From: Bacteroidales bacterium
Lineage (GTDB): Bacteria; Bacillota; Clostridia; Lachnospirales; Lachnospiraceae
Length of the DNA stretch: 63,126 nt
Direction: 5' to 3'
NCBI GenBank assembly: GCA_023664535.1
Contig: JAMPFJ010000013.1
Coordinates: forward strand, 1 to 63,126
Shown here in pieces: positions 54,212 to 63,126 of the stretch. The translations under genes were made by a program, and so were the position numbers. The notes under the pieces are model-generated. The model worked only from the letters and a program-made list of their open reading frames with translations. It did no database searches and had not been told where the DNA came from. Every line of letters begins with the position of its first letter. Position 1 is the stretch's first letter.

Positions 54212-55003
54212 TTATTTGTTCTGGAACGGTACAACCTTTAATTTCTTTTCCTTATCCTTCTCCAGGAAATTGCCCATTCCTGCTTTCTGGTCCTCTGTTT
54301 CAAAGCAGTCGCCGAATAATTTTTCTTCGATTACGATTGCCTGCTCCATATCTACCTGCAATCCATCATTGATTGCTTTCTTACAGTTCCGCACAGCAAT
54401 CGGCGCCTGTGCTGCAATGCCTGCCGCCATCTTCTTCGCCGCCGCCATCAGCTCCTCTGCCGGATATACCGCATTCACCAGACCGATACGATATGCTTCG
54501 TCAGCCTTAATATTCCGTGCGGTATAAATCATCTGTTTAGCCATGCCTGCACCGACAAGACGTGCCAGTCTCTGTGTTCCGCCAAAGCCCGGCGTAATGC
54601 CAAGACCAACCTCCGGCTGTCCGAACACTGCATTTTCTGAACAGATTCGGATATCGCAGCTCATGGAAATCTCGCATCCTCCGCCCAAAGCAAATCCGTT
54701 CACTGCGGCAATGACAGGAAGAGGAAATGTTTCCAGCTTGCGGAATACATCATTTCCTTTCTTACCGAAAGCTTCTCCCTCTGCCTTGGTAAGGGAAGAC
54801 ATCTCACCGATATCCGCACCGGCAACAAAAGACTTGTCTCCGGCACCGGTCAGAATCAACGCTCTGGTCGTGTCCAAATCAACTGCATCCAAGGTTTCAT
54901 TTAATTCATCTAAAACCTGGCTGTTTAAAGCATTCAACGCTTTTGGACGGTTAATGGTAATTACTCCGACAAATCCGTCCTGTTCATATGTGATAAACTC
55001 CAT
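54212..55003 (-). CDS. crt: Crotonase (3-hydroxybutyryl-CoA dehydratase)
   Basis: A 263-residue enoyl-CoA hydratase family enzyme. The oxyanion hole segment is SFVAGADIGEM (near residue 63), and the two catalytic glutamates are expected in GGGCEISMSCDIRIC (near 107) and GQPEVGLGITPGFGGTQRL (near 130). In this operon it dehydrates 3-hydroxybutyryl-CoA to crotonyl-CoA. The start has a GGAGATAT site. A 128-base gap with a GGGATGG/CCATCCC hairpin separates it from hbd. Confidence 0.96.
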   Translation of the reverse strand: MEFITYEQDGFVGVITINRPKALNALNSQVLDELNETLDAVDLDTTRALILTGAGDKSFVAGADIGEMSSLTKAEGEAFGKKGNDVFRKLETFPLPVIAAVNGFALGGGCEISMSCDIRICSENAVFGQPEVGLGITPGFGGTQRLARLVGAGMAKQMIYTARNIKADEAYRIGLVNAVYPAEELMAAAKKMAAGIAAQAPIAVRNCKKAINDGLQVDMEQAIVIEEKLFGDCFETEDQKAGMGNFLEKDKEKKLKVVPFQNK

Positions 55004-55064
55004 GTGAATATATCTCCTTTATTTATAGTCCGATAAGATGTCCTCTTATCTCTTTCTCTTCGGA

Positions 55065-56246
55065 TTAGTCACGCTCAACGATGGTAGCGCAGCCCATTCC
55101 GCCGCCGATACAAAGCGTAGCAAGACCCTTCTTTGCATTCTTCTTTTCCATCTCATGTAACAGTGTAACCAGGATACGGCATCCGGAAGCTCCGACAGGA
55201 TGTCCAAGTGCAATCGCACCACCGTTCGGGTTTAACTGCTCGTCCTTGAAACCAAGGTCCTTTTGTACCGCAATAGACTGTGCTGCAAATGCCTCGTTTG
55301 CCTCGATAATATCAAAGTCCTCAATCTTATAGCCTGTCTTAGCCATAACCTTCTTCGTTGCAGCTACCGGACCAATACCCATAATTGAAGGGTCAACGCC
55401 GCCTAATGCTCCGGCAATAAATGTAGCCATAGGCTTGATACCCAGCTCCTTGGCTTTCTCCTCGCTCATGACAACGATTGCTGCCGCACCGTCATTGATA
55501 CCGGAAGAATTAGCAGCGGTAACAATACCGTCCTTCTTAAATGCCGGGCGAAGCTTGGCAATGCTCTCTGCCGTCGTTCCCGGGCGAGGACCCTCGTCGG
55601 TGTCAACGATAACCGTCTCTTTCTTTTTCTTTACTTCTACCGGAACAATCTCATCCTTAAATGCACCGGACTCCACTGCTGCTGCTGCCTTCTGCTGTGA
55701 CTTCGCTGCAAATGCATCCAGTTCTTCTCTTGTAATCCCGTATTTTTCACATACATTTTCTGCTGTGATACCCATATGATAATCATTAAATGCATCCCAT
55801 AATGCATCGTTTACCATGGTATCCACCATCGTATTGTTACCCATTCTATATCCGAAACGAGCCTGCTTTAATGCATACGGAGCCATTGACATATTCTCCA
55901 TACCACCTGCTACAACAATGTCGGCATCTCCTGCCTGAATCATCTGTGCCGCCATATTTACACAGTTAAGACCGGAACCACAGACAACATTAACCGTAAC
56001 TGCAGGAGTCTCAACCGGCAGACCAGCCTTAATGGAAGACTGACGTGCCACATTCTGTCCAAGTCCTGCCTGAATTACACAGCCCATATATACATGGTCA
56101 ACCTTATCCGCAGGAACACCTGCTCTGTTTAATGCTTCCTTGATTACGATAGCACCTAATTCCGGAGCAGGAGTCGTGCTTAATCCTCCGCCCATAGTTC
56201 CGATTGCTGTACGGCAAGCGCCAGCTAAAACAACTTTTTTTGACAT
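55065..56246 (-). CDS. thlA: Acetyl-CoA acetyltransferase (thiolase)
   Basis: A 393-residue biosynthetic thiolase that joins two acetyl-CoA to acetoacetyl-CoA. The nucleophilic cysteine is in [13 protein letters not shown] (near residue 90), the catalytic histidine in [11 protein letters not shown] (near 348) and the second cysteine in [10 protein letters not shown] (near 380). The frame runs upstream to 56321, but the ATG at 56246 with a GGAGGAATTTT site gives the family N-terminus. It is the first gene of the thl-crt-hbd-bcd-etfB-etfA operon; two promoters are proposed upstream. Confidence 0.97.
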   Translation of the reverse strand: MSKKVVLAGACRTAIGTMGGGLSTTPAPELGAIVIKEALNRAGVPADKVDHVYMGCVIQAGLGQNVARQSSIKAGLPVETPAVTVNVVCGSGLNCVNMAAQMIQAGDADIVVAGGMENMSMAPYALKQARFGYRMGNNTMVDTMVNDALWDAFNDYHMGITAENVCEKYGITREELDAFAAKSQQKAAAAVESGAFKDEIVPVEVKKKKETVIVDTDEGPRPGTTAESIAKLRPAFKKDGIVTAANSSGINDGAAAIVVMSEEKAKELGIKPMATFIAGALGGVDPSIMGIGPVAATKKVMAKTGYKIEDFDIIEANEAFAAQSIAVQKDLGFKDEQLNPNGGAIALGHPVGASGCRILVTLLHEMEKKNAKKGLATLCIGGGMGCATIVERD

Positions 56247-56341
56247 ATTAAAATTCCTCCGTTTAAAATTTTGCGGATACAAATGAAAACCAATGGGACT
56301 GCTTTTCCTGCCTGAATTCATCCGTCACGCAATCTGCTAAC

Positions 56342-56370
56342 ATGATACCATAATTTTCATGAAGTTGCAA
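56342..56370 (-). promoter_or_regulatory. Predicted sigma-A promoter for the butyryl-CoA operon
   Basis: On the minus strand TTGCAA (56365-56370) and TATCAT (56342-56347) are 17 bases apart, about 95 bases before thlA. A second candidate further up has TTGAAA (56419-56424) and TATAAT (56398-56403) with a short 15-base spacer. Confidence 0.6.
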
Positions 56371-56444
56371 CCAATTATCCGTTCATCCGACTTGAAAATT
56401 ATACCCGTTTTACTCCCTTTTCAACACATTTCCCACATAACTTT

Positions 56445-58343
56445 TTAATCCCGTTTATTCTTTCTCTTTCCGCCTCTCTTCTCCGGTTTCCTTCTTCTAT
56501 TTTGCCGGTCATTTTCCTTTTGTCTTTCTTCTTTTCCCTCCGCCGATTTCATTTTTCTGGGAGGAATCAGACATTTTTTATCAAACCCGATTAAATCCTG
56601 ACGTCCGGCTTTCAGTAAAGCTTCCTTGACCAAATCATAGTTTTCCGGTCGGCGATATTGAATCAGTGCCCGCTGCATAGCCTTTTCATGCGGATGCGAA
56701 GGGATGTACACCTTTTTCATCGTCCTCGGGTCTACCCCGGTATAATACATACAGGTGGAAATCGTAGATGGGGTCGGATAAAAATCCTGCACCTGTTCCG
56801 GCATATAACCAAGCTCCCGAATATGCTCTGCCAGGATAACCGCCTCCTTAAGTCCGGAACCCGGATGCGAGGACATCAGATACGGAACCAGATATTGCTC
56901 CTTATGCAGCATCTCATTGACACGGTAAAATTTTTCTGTAAACTGCTTGTAAACGGCATTTCCCGGTTTACCCATCAACGAAAGAACAGAATCCGCCACA
57001 TGCTCCGGCGCCACCCTGAGCTGCCCGCTGATATGGTACTGGCACAATTCCCGCAAAAACGTATCCTGTTTATCCGCCAGAACATAATCAAACCGGATTC
57101 CCGAACGGATAAATACCTTTTTTACGCCGGGGATTTCTCTTAACCTCCGCAGTAATTTTATATAATCGGTATGGTCGGCGTTTAAATTTCGGCAAGGCTC
57201 GGGAAAGAGACATTGTTTCTCCGGACATACTCCTTTTGTCAGCTGTTTTTCGCAGGAGGGCGCCCTGAAATTTGCCGTAGGACCGCCTACATCATGAATA
57301 TACCCTTTAAAATCCGGTTCCTTCGTCATCAGTACGGCTTCCCGGATTAACGATTCATGGCTTCTGCACTGTACCGTTCTTCCCTGATGAAAAGTTAATG
57401 CGCAAAAGCTGCAGCCCCCGAAGCAGCCCCTGTTACTGGTGAGGGAAAATTTAATTTCCGAAATAGCCGGGACACCGCCTTTATCCTCATAGGACGGATG
57501 GTAATTCCGCATGTACGGAAGCTCGTAAATATCATCCATTTCCTGCATAGTCAGCGGACGGGACGGAGGATTTTGTACAATATACCGCTTTTCCCCATAC
57601 TTTTCAATTAACGGCTTTGCCACATAGGAATCGGTATTTCGGTATTGGATATTAAAGCTTTTCGCATATTCCAGCTTATTTTCCTGCATGGCTGCAAATT
57701 CCGGCAGCATGATTCCTTCATAAACAGAAGCCGCATCCTTTGTTTTGTACACCGTTCCGTTAACAAAGGTAATATCGCTTATCGATAACCCGCTGTTTAA
57801 CGCATCCGCCACCTCGACAACCGCATGCTCCCCCATTCCGTAAAGCAGCAAATCTGCTCCCGAATCCAGCAGGACAGAGCGCTTTAATTTTCCCGACCAG
57901 TAATCATAATGTGCCATCCGCCTTAAGCTTGCTTCAATTCCCCCGATAATTACAGGCGAATGTTTATAAACCCGTTTAATCAGGTTACAGTATACAATAG
58001 TTGCATAATCCGGTCTTTTTCCCATTTCCCCTCCGGGAGTATATGCATCCTCTTTTCGTTTCTTTTTGGATACCGTATAGTGGTTCACCATTGAGTCCAT
58101 ATTGCCGGCAGTCACCAAAAATCCAAGTCTGGGCTCTCCAAATTCGGTGATGCTTTCTTCATGCCGCCAATCAGGCTGTGAAATAATGGCAACCTTATAT
58201 CCGTTTGCCTCCAACACCCTGCTGATAATTGCATGGCCAAATGAAGGGTGGTCCACATATGCATCACCAATCACATAAACAAAATCCGGCCGTTCCCATC
58301 CCCGATTCAACATTTCCTTTTTGTTTACCGGTAAAAATCCCAT
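56445..58343 (-). CDS. YgiQ family radical SAM protein
   Basis: About 632 residues. The radical SAM CxxxCxxC cluster motif is RGCFGGCSFCALTF (near residue 300). The N-terminal B12-like domain begins GFLPVNKKEM, and the YgiQ-specific HDVGGPTANFRAPSCEKQ segment and the C-terminal HPGSGLKEAV and DFYPTPSTIST segments are present. The last 40 residues are a low-complexity Lys/Arg tail. The reaction of this family is not settled. Start at 58343 has AAGGAG. It lies between mreB and the butyryl-CoA operon without a clear tie to either. Confidence 0.93.
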   Translation of the reverse strand: MGFLPVNKKEMLNRGWERPDFVYVIGDAYVDHPSFGHAIISRVLEANGYKVAIISQPDWRHEESITEFGEPRLGFLVTAGNMDSMVNHYTVSKKKRKEDAYTPGGEMGKRPDYATIVYCNLIKRVYKHSPVIIGGIEASLRRMAHYDYWSGKLKRSVLLDSGADLLLYGMGEHAVVEVADALNSGLSISDITFVNGTVYKTKDAASVYEGIMLPEFAAMQENKLEYAKSFNIQYRNTDSYVAKPLIEKYGEKRYIVQNPPSRPLTMQEMDDIYELPYMRNYHPSYEDKGGVPAISEIKFSLTSNRGCFGGCSFCALTFHQGRTVQCRSHESLIREAVLMTKEPDFKGYIHDVGGPTANFRAPSCEKQLTKGVCPEKQCLFPEPCRNLNADHTDYIKLLRRLREIPGVKKVFIRSGIRFDYVLADKQDTFLRELCQYHISGQLRVAPEHVADSVLSLMGKPGNAVYKQFTEKFYRVNEMLHKEQYLVPYLMSSHPGSGLKEAVILAEHIRELGYMPEQVQDFYPTPSTISTCMYYTGVDPRTMKKVYIPSHPHEKAMQRALIQYRRPENYDLVKEALLKAGRQDLIGFDKKCLIPPRKMKSAEGKEERQKENDRQNRRRKPEKRGGKRKNKRD

Positions 58344-58374
58344 ATCCAACTCCTTAAATCTACTTCTTTACATA

Positions 58375-58417
58375 CAAAAAGCACCAGCATTTCGTCAAAG
58401 TGATACCTGTCTGGCGC
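58375..58417 (-). terminator. Rho-independent terminator after the mreB/mbl gene
   Basis: On the minus strand AGCGCCAG pairs with CTGGTGCT (one wobble) around a 23-base loop and is followed by TTTTTGT. It is about 15 bases past the stop at 58431. Confidence 0.7.
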
Positions 58418-58430
58418 TTCTTCGTTTTCG

Positions 58431-59414
58431 TTATTTATTTAAATAATTTACAGATTTACCTGCTCCGACAACCACTGCTTCCAATGCTGCAGGACTTACC
58501 AGTGCATGGATTCCCGTGCTTTCCTCCACCAGCTTATCCATACCGTAAATCAGACTGCCTCCTCCTGTCAGCACAATTCCGTGTTCTGCAATATCTGCTA
58601 TCAGTTCCGGCGGTGATATCTCCAAAACGTTATGAATCGTGTCCAGAATCTGCGCCGTCACCTCAGCAAATGCTTCAATGGTTTCCTCTGAGGACACAAT
58701 AATCCGTGCCGGAAACCCTGTCACCAAATCTCTTCCTTTCACTTCCATCGTTACCGGTTCCTCCCGCGGATAAACCGAACCAACCGTCATCTTAATCTTT
58801 TCAGCAGTGGGTTCACCGATTAATAAATTATATGTCCGCCGAATATACTTAATCATTGCTTCGTTGTAATCATCTCCCGCCAGCTTCAGCGAATTACTCT
58901 CTACAATTCCGCCAAGAGAAATCACGGCTACATCGCTGGTACCGCCACCAATATCCACAATCATATTTCCCCTGGGCATTGCGATATCAATATCCGCCCC
59001 GATTGCCGCTGCAATGGGCTCCTCCATAATATCCACATGCTTTGCGCCTGTATGGTAAACGGAATCCTCTACTGCACGTTTTTCCACCTCGGTTATTCCA
59101 CTGGGCACACAAACACAAACCCTCGGTCTGCTCAACATTTTCTTTTTCTGCATTGCCGTTTCAATAAATGCCTTCAGCATTCTTTCCGTAACGGTAAAAT
59201 CCGAAATAACGCCCTGCTTTAACGGTCGGATTACTTCGATATTGGCAGGCTCTTTTCCCATCATCAGCTTAGCTTTGTTCCCAAGGGCAATCAGCTTTTT
59301 CGTCTTTTTTTCAAATGCCACTACGGACGGCTGATTAATCACTATGCCTTTTCCTTTCACGTACACTAAAACATTTGCCGTTCCCAAGTCAATGCCTATA
59401 TCCATATCGAACAT
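58431..59414 (-). CDS. mbl: Rod shape-determining actin (MreB/Mbl family)
   Basis: A 327-residue bacterial actin that guides lateral cell-wall synthesis. Phosphate 1 is DIGIDLGTANV (residues 4-14), phosphate 2 is NMIVDIGGGTSDVAVIS (near 155), and the adenosine site is GIVLTGGGSLI (near 285). The start fits Mbl-type sequences (IGIDLGTANVLVYVKGKGIV), but MreB cannot be excluded. It has no mreCD genes downstream, again favouring an Mbl-like copy. The start follows GGAGGAAAACAAC. Confidence 0.93.
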   Translation of the reverse strand: MFDMDIGIDLGTANVLVYVKGKGIVINQPSVVAFEKKTKKLIALGNKAKLMMGKEPANIEVIRPLKQGVISDFTVTERMLKAFIETAMQKKKMLSRPRVCVCVPSGITEVEKRAVEDSVYHTGAKHVDIMEEPIAAAIGADIDIAMPRGNMIVDIGGGTSDVAVISLGGIVESNSLKLAGDDYNEAMIKYIRRTYNLLIGEPTAEKIKMTVGSVYPREEPVTMEVKGRDLVTGFPARIIVSSEETIEAFAEVTAQILDTIHNVLEISPPELIADIAEHGIVLTGGGSLIYGMDKLVEESTGIHALVSPAALEAVVVGAGKSVNYLNK

Positions 59415-59487
59415 GTTGTTTTCCTCCGTTAATCTATATCCTTATCAACCAATTATTCATATTTAAAAGTCAATTACTTACATAATA

Positions 59488-59536
59488 ACAAAAAATACAG
59501 AAAAAACAAATACTTTTTTGCTTTTTCTGTATTTTT
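59488..59536 (-). terminator. Rho-independent terminator after the charged-helix protein gene
   Basis: On the minus strand AAATACAGAAAAA pairs with TTTTTCTGTATTT and is followed by a T run. It lies 13 bases past the stop at 59549, separating the gene from mbl. Confidence 0.75.
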
Positions 59537-59548
59537 CTATAATTATTT

Positions 59549-62476
59549 TTATTCAAAATCGTTGGAAATCAACCGATGCTCCTGGTCTCCGGTAGACATT
59601 TCTCTATTGTGCGCCTTGGAAACCGCATTATCAACAAATTTCAATACACGGTCCAGATTACCGCTCTCTACCTCCTGCATCCGTCTTCTCAACATATTCT
59701 CTGCGCTGGAATCACACGGATATCCAAGCTTTTCTGCATGATTTTTCGCTATGGCAAATACATCCATATCCGTAATCCGGTGAACCTGAACCAAATGTTT
59801 AAACTGAGAAGAAATCACAACATTATCTTTAAATATTTTTGATAGCGTTTCAATCTGACCGGTCATAATTACAATCACATCATTGCTCGAATTGCTGACA
59901 ATCTGATATATCTCATCCAGTTTTTCATTGGATATCACGCCGGCATTTTCAACAACAAGACATCCGCCCTGCAGCTTTCCGATTGCATCACTGATATTGG
60001 CGCGATTCAATGCCCCCGCTTTTATCTTGGCAATCGTTTTATTCCTGCAAATACCCATTGCATAAAAGCTTCTTGCAAAATCTTCAGCTATCGTTGTTGT
60101 TCCAAAACCATATTGTCCCAAAACAACAATATTTCTAGGCTCTGAGGGATTCTCAATAATGTATTTCATCGTCCGGATAATCTGGTCGCTGATTGCATTT
60201 ACAGAAAGATATTTTCCTAAATACTGTTCAGCTCCTACAGGCAATGCATATTCTCCGGTAGATGTGGAAGCGGCTGCGGAAGCATTACCCGTTGCTGCAT
60301 GGCTCTTTGCTTCCTCCAACGCTATCCTTGCTTCCTCTGCTTTACGCGCAGCTTCCTCTGCAAGTTTCTTATATTTAAGTGCTTCTTCCTCTGCTTTACG
60401 CCTTGCTTCCTCTTCTCTCTGTCTTGCCTCTTCTTCCGCCTTACGTCTTGCTTCTTCCTCTGCCTTTCGTCTTGCTTCCTCTTCCGCCTTACGTCTTGCC
60501 TCTTCCTCTGCCTTTCGCCTTGCTTCCTCTTCCGCCTTACGTCTTGCCTCTTCTTCTGCCCTGCGCCTTGCTTCCTCTTCCGCCTTACGTCTTGCCTCTT
60601 CCTCTGCCTTTCGCCTTGCTTCCTCTTCCGCTTTACGTCTTGCCTCTTCCTCTGCCTTTCGCCTTGCTTCCTCTTCCGCCTTGCGTCTTGCTTCTTCCTC
60701 TGCCCTGCGCCTTGCCTCTTCCTCTGCCCTGCGTCTTGCCTCTTCCTCTGCCCTGCGCCTTGCTTCCTCTTCCGCCTTACGTCTTGCTTCCTCTTCTGCC
60801 TTGCGCCTTGCCTCTTCCTCTGCCTTTCGCCTTGCTTCCTCTTCCGCCTTGCGTCTTGCTTCTTCCTCTGCCCTGCGCCTTGCTTCCTCTTCCGCCTTGC
60901 GTCTTGCTTCCTCTTCTGCCTTGCGCCTTGCTTCCTCTTCCGCCTTGCGCCTTGCTTCCTCTTCCGCTTTACGTCTTGCTTCCTCTTCCGCCTTGCGTCT
61001 TGCTTCCTCTTCCGCCTTGCGTCTTGCTTCCTCTTCTGCCTTACGCCTTGCTTCCTCTTCCGCCCTGCGTCTTGCTTCCTCTTCTGCCTTGCGCCTTGCT
61101 TCCTCTTCTGCCTTGCGCCTTGCTTCCTCTTCCGCTTTACGTCTTGCTTCCTCTTCCGCCTTGCGCCTTGCTTCCTCTTCCGCTTTACGTCTTGCTTCCT
61201 CTTCTGCCCGCTGTCTTGCCTCTTCTTCCGCCTTACGTCTTGCTTCTTCTTCTGCTCTTGCCTTAGCTTCTGCATCTTCACCGGCAGAACCAAAGCTTAT
61301 CATATCATCGTCATCATCATCAAAGTCAATATTGTAAGCACTCTGTACATCATTTTCTTCAACCGGACGCTGCCGAACCGGTATTACACTAATCACATCA
61401 CCATTTTCATCAACCAGAGAATCCTTTTTTGGTTTCTCCTGCTGAACATGTTGAGGTGCTGTACCAGAATCTACCCAACTGATTTCATTCTGCTCATTTT
61501 CTCCTCCGGCAGAATCATTATCCCCCACAATAATTGTACTGGCTCCGCCTACTACCCTCACCGGCTCGGGAACCGGTACATGCGGTTTTTCTCCCGGCGT
61601 TTTTGATTTTTCAACCGCTGCATTTATCTCATCAACATTTAGTGCAACGGTACTTTCCTCTGCCTTAGGAGAAGCTTCTTTTCCTCCGGTATTTGTTATG
61701 TCTATTCCTAAACCTGCCCCGCCTGCTCCATTGTTTAATAAACTGCCTTGTCCTGCATTCGGATTAGACAACGTAGGACCGTTTCCATTTGGATTAGACA
61801 ATGTGGGACCATTTCCGATTCCACCCAATCCACCGCCCGATTCTGCTTGGGCAGACTCCGGCTGAAGCCCTGCCGCTTTCATCCGTTTTTTCTCTTCCAG
61901 CTTCGCCAATTCCTCCGGTGATATAGTCCTGAACTGTGGTTTAGGATTACCGGAAGGCGACTTTGATGCGGTGTTATTTGCTGTCTTCGCATTTTTATTC
62001 TCCGCCTCTGCTTTAGCTGCTTTCTCCTTTTCTACTTGTGCTCTGATTGCTGCAATTAATGCTTCTGTTTGATCCATTTTCTTTTCCTGCACCCGCCTTT
62101 CTGCCTCAATCTTAGCTTCTTCCTCCGCTTTAAATCTGGCTCTTTGTTCTTCCTCTGCCTGCGCCGCCGCCAGTCTTCTGGCACGTTCTGCCGCCAGCTT
62201 AGGATTATTTCTTATCTCCTCTTCCTCTCGCTGTCTGTCCTCCCGCTGCCGTTTTGCTGCATCTCTCTGTTCAAATGCCAAAGCGCGCAACCGCTGTTCT
62301 TCCTGTTTTTTTGCTAATGCTTCTTTTGCCGCAGAAGTTTCCGCTTCTCTTTTCATTCGTGCTTCTCGCATCTGTGGTGTTTCTTCCATTATTCCGGAAC
62401 CAAATGCCCCATTATTCTGATTCCTCATGTTACTGTTTTTTGCATTTCCACCACCACTTTTCAACTGAATTGCCAT
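59549..62476 (-). CDS. Long charged-helix protein with a degenerate CbxX/SpoVK-like AAA domain
   Basis: A 975-residue protein with four regions. Residues about 1-170 are an Arg/Glu/Ala-rich coiled coil. Residues 170-400 are disordered and rich in Gly, Asn, Pro and Glu, with NGPTLSNPN repeats. Residues about 404-725 are a near-perfect row of the 8-residue unit ARRKAEEE (about 36 copies), which places Lys/Arg and Glu four apart and should form a single stable alpha helix some 45-50 nm long. Residues about 745-970 resemble the CbxX/CfqX (SpoVK) AAA domain, ending in [15 protein letters not shown]. Walker A is GQYGFGTTT without the lysine, and Walker B is CLVVENAG without the DE pair, so ATPase activity is doubtful. 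The ATG at 62476 is six bases after the acidic protein gene. Function unknown. Confidence 0.85.
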   Translation of the reverse strand: MAIQLKSGGGNAKNSNMRNQNNGAFGSGIMEETPQMREARMKREAETSAAKEALAKKQEEQRLRALAFEQRDAAKRQREDRQREEEEIRNNPKLAAERARRLAAAQAEEEQRARFKAEEEAKIEAERRVQEKKMDQTEALIAAIRAQVEKEKAAKAEAENKNAKTANNTASKSPSGNPKPQFRTISPEELAKLEEKKRMKAAGLQPESAQAESGGGLGGIGNGPTLSNPNGNGPTLSNPNAGQGSLLNNGAGGAGLGIDITNTGGKEASPKAEESTVALNVDEINAAVEKSKTPGEKPHVPVPEPVRVVGGASTIIVGDNDSAGGENEQNEISWVDSGTAPQHVQQEKPKKDSLVDENGDVISVIPVRQRPVEENDVQSAYNIDFDDDDDDMISFGSAGEDAEAKARAEEEARRKAEEEARQRAEEEARRKAEEEARRKAEEEARRKAEEEARRKAEEEARRKAEEEARRRAEEEARRKAEEEARRKAEEEARRKAEEEARRKAEEEARRKAEEEARRKAEEEARRKAEEEARRRAEEEARRKAEEEARRKAEEEARRKAEEEARRKAEEEARRRAEEEARRRAEEEARRRAEEEARRKAEEEARRKAEEEARRKAEEEARRKAEEEARRKAEEEARRRAEEEARRKAEEEARRKAEEEARRKAEEEARRKAEEEARRKAEEEARQREEEARRKAEEEALKYKKLAEEAARKAEEARIALEEAKSHAATGNASAAASTSTGEYALPVGAEQYLGKYLSVNAISDQIIRTMKYIIENPSEPRNIVVLGQYGFGTTTIAEDFARSFYAMGICRNKTIAKIKAGALNRANISDAIGKLQGGCLVVENAGVISNEKLDEIYQIVSNSSNDVIVIMTGQIETLSKIFKDNVVISSQFKHLVQVHRITDMDVFAIAKNHAEKLGYPCDSSAENMLRRRMQEVESGNLDRVLKFVDNAVSKAHNREMSTGDQEHRLISNDFE
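60399..61260. repeat. 24-bp tandem repeat array (about 36 copies)
   Basis: The unit CTTGCTTCCTCTTCCGCCTT plus ACGT or a close variant is repeated head to tail. Silent variation lies at the third codon positions and at RRR/RRK codons, so copies are similar but not identical. The array codes ARRKAEEE on the minus strand. One unit near 60415-60435 is a residue shorter (RQREEEA). All frames are open, which creates long false ORFs on both strands. Confidence 0.9.
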
Positions 62477-62482
62477 ACCCTA

Positions 62483-63126
62483 TCATCTACTTTCCTTCAA
62501 ATCTAATAACTTCCGTGTCATTTCATCCGACAAAAGAATTCTAAATCTTAGCTCTTCTCTATTAACTATATTCCGACCATGCTCTACTTCATGCACATTT
62601 AACCCCGACAAAACATCCACATATTCTATTTCAACATTTTCAGACGTTTTAGCCTCGTCATTCCCATACATTACCGTTTTCTCTTCAAATTTTTCTTCCG
62701 GTATTACCTCCTCATAAACAGTCTCTTCCGGCATTGTTTTCTCCAGTTCACCATCCACTAAAATATCAGCTTGGAAAATATGCTCTTCCGGCATAATTTC
62801 CTTATAGATATTTTCTTCCAGTAGTGCTTCTTCTGGTTCATCATCCATAAAAGCATCCACTTTCGGAGCTTCTTCCTCTGGTGTTATCTCTTTAAAAACA
62901 GTCTCTTCCGCTATAACTTCCTCATAAACAGTCTCTTTCGGGATGTTTTCCTCCAGTTCACCATCCACTAAAATATCAGCTTGGAAAATATGCTCTTCCG
63001 GCATAATTTCCTTATAGATATTTTCTTCCAGTAGTGCTTCTTCTGGTTCATTATCCACAAAAGCATCCGCTTTTGGAGCTTCCTCCTCTGGTGTTATCTC
63101 TTTAAAAACAGTCTCTTCCGCTATGA
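62483..63126 (-). CDS. Acidic repeat protein, 5' end beyond the window
   Basis: At least 214 codons are seen; the frame stays open to the window edge, so the start lies outside (a GTG at 63058 is internal). It is very acidic (Glu about one residue in four). A 70-residue (210-base) tandem repeat covers about 2.3 copies: VDNEPEEALLEEN, IMPEEHIFQADIL, GELEENIPKETVYEEVI. The C-terminal 70 residues are a separate domain with EYVDVLSGLNVHEVEHG and end LRFRILLSDEMTRKLLDLK. No family is recognised. It is followed after six bases by the basic/acidic helix protein, so both are cotranscribed. The repeat invites copy-number change. Confidence 0.8.
   Translation of the reverse strand, partial: IAEETVFKEITPEEEAPKADAFVDNEPEEALLEENIYKEIMPEEHIFQADILVDGELEENIPKETVYEEVIAEETVFKEITPEEEAPKVDAFMDDEPEEALLEENIYKEIMPEEHIFQADILVDGELEKTMPEETVYEEVIPEEKFEEKTVMYGNDEAKTSENVEIEYVDVLSGLNVHEVEHGRNIVNREELRFRILLSDEMTRKLLDLKESR
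62778..63126. repeat. 210-bp coding tandem repeat
   Basis: The segment beginning GGCATAATTTCCTTATAGAT at about 62791 recurs at about 63001 with very few changes; each unit spans 210 bases, and the next copy runs off the edge. Confidence 0.85.

Noticed and set aside
60159..61606. Long plus-strand frames of 295-435 codons and a 323-codon minus-strand frame over the repeat array
   Set aside because: They are read from the 24-bp repeat in other frames; the unit has no stop in most frames, and composition (Leu/Pro/Cys or Arg/Lys/Gln only) is not protein-like.
1..63126. tRNA, rRNA, CRISPR arrays, riboswitches and transposases
   Set aside because: Looked for on both strands by eye; no convincing cloverleaf, repeat-spacer array, T-box or transposase motif was seen. 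A covariance-model search would be decisive.

Overview
The window looks like the chromosome of an anaerobic, spore-forming Clostridia, most likely a butyrate-producing Lachnospiraceae. The support is a full acetyl-CoA-to-butyryl-CoA operon with butyryl-CoA dehydrogenase and EtfAB, a phosphate butyryltransferase/butyrate kinase pair, an alpha/beta-type small acid-soluble spore protein, a SleL/YaaH-like spore-cortex hydrolase, and family signatures common in this group (DUF5688, DUF4364, BspA-like LRR proteins, AAA/PD-(D/E)XK proteins). The Ptb-Buk route would fit a Coprococcus-like butyrate producer, but the species cannot be fixed from the sequence. I see no rRNA, tRNA, CRISPR array or insertion sequence with a transposase.

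Layout. 0-1.3 kb: start of an SdpI-family gene cut by the window edge, then two overlapping small genes that look like accessory or immunity proteins. 1.3-7 kb: a minus-strand pantothenate/CoA cluster (PanG-like reductase, panB, panC, panD, coaBC, then a HAD phosphatase and acylphosphatase), with a long inverted repeat between panB and the reductase. 7-9.2 kb: membrane protein, zinc-type binding lipoprotein and a small unknown. 9.2-18.1 kb: intracellular subtilase, UvrD-like helicase, gltX, SEC-C protein, rarA, a lone receiver domain, a TetR regulator and a DUF5688 protein. 18.3-24.4 kb: a translation/termination block (rho, rpmE, yqhQ, prmC, prfA, hisC). 24.6-26.3 kb: malic enzyme and a DUF4364 regulator on the plus strand. 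26.3-32.7 kb: a protein quality-control block (tig, clpP, clpX, lon, engB).

32.9-39 kb: spore SASP and a giant sortase-type surface protein. 39.4-41.5 kb: ptb-buk on the plus strand with its own promoter and terminator. 41.5-50 kb: an accessory region with a Fic protein, a LysM/GH18 hydrolase whose 3' end is duplicated beyond fic, a HipA-like kinase with a small partner, an AAA/PD-(D/E)XK protein with a broken start, and a BspA-like LRR protein. 50.1-56.3 kb: the thl-crt-hbd-bcd-etfB-etfA operon. 56.4-59.4 kb: a YgiQ-type radical SAM protein and an MreB/Mbl actin. 59.5-63.1 kb: a 975-residue protein joining a very long Arg/Lys/Glu helix to a CbxX/SpoVK-like AAA domain with degenerate Walker motifs, preceded by an acidic repeat protein that runs off the window.

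How the genes work together. The thl operon makes butyryl-CoA from acetyl-CoA, with Bcd-EtfAB using reducing power, and Ptb-Buk converts butyryl-CoA to butyrate with ATP gain, although the two units lie about 9 kb apart on opposite strands. The pan/coa cluster supplies the 4'-phosphopantetheine needed for the CoA these steps consume. The most unusual parts are the charged-helix/degenerate-AAA pair at the right end, the fic insertion between duplicated GH18 ends, and the HipA-like kinase pair.
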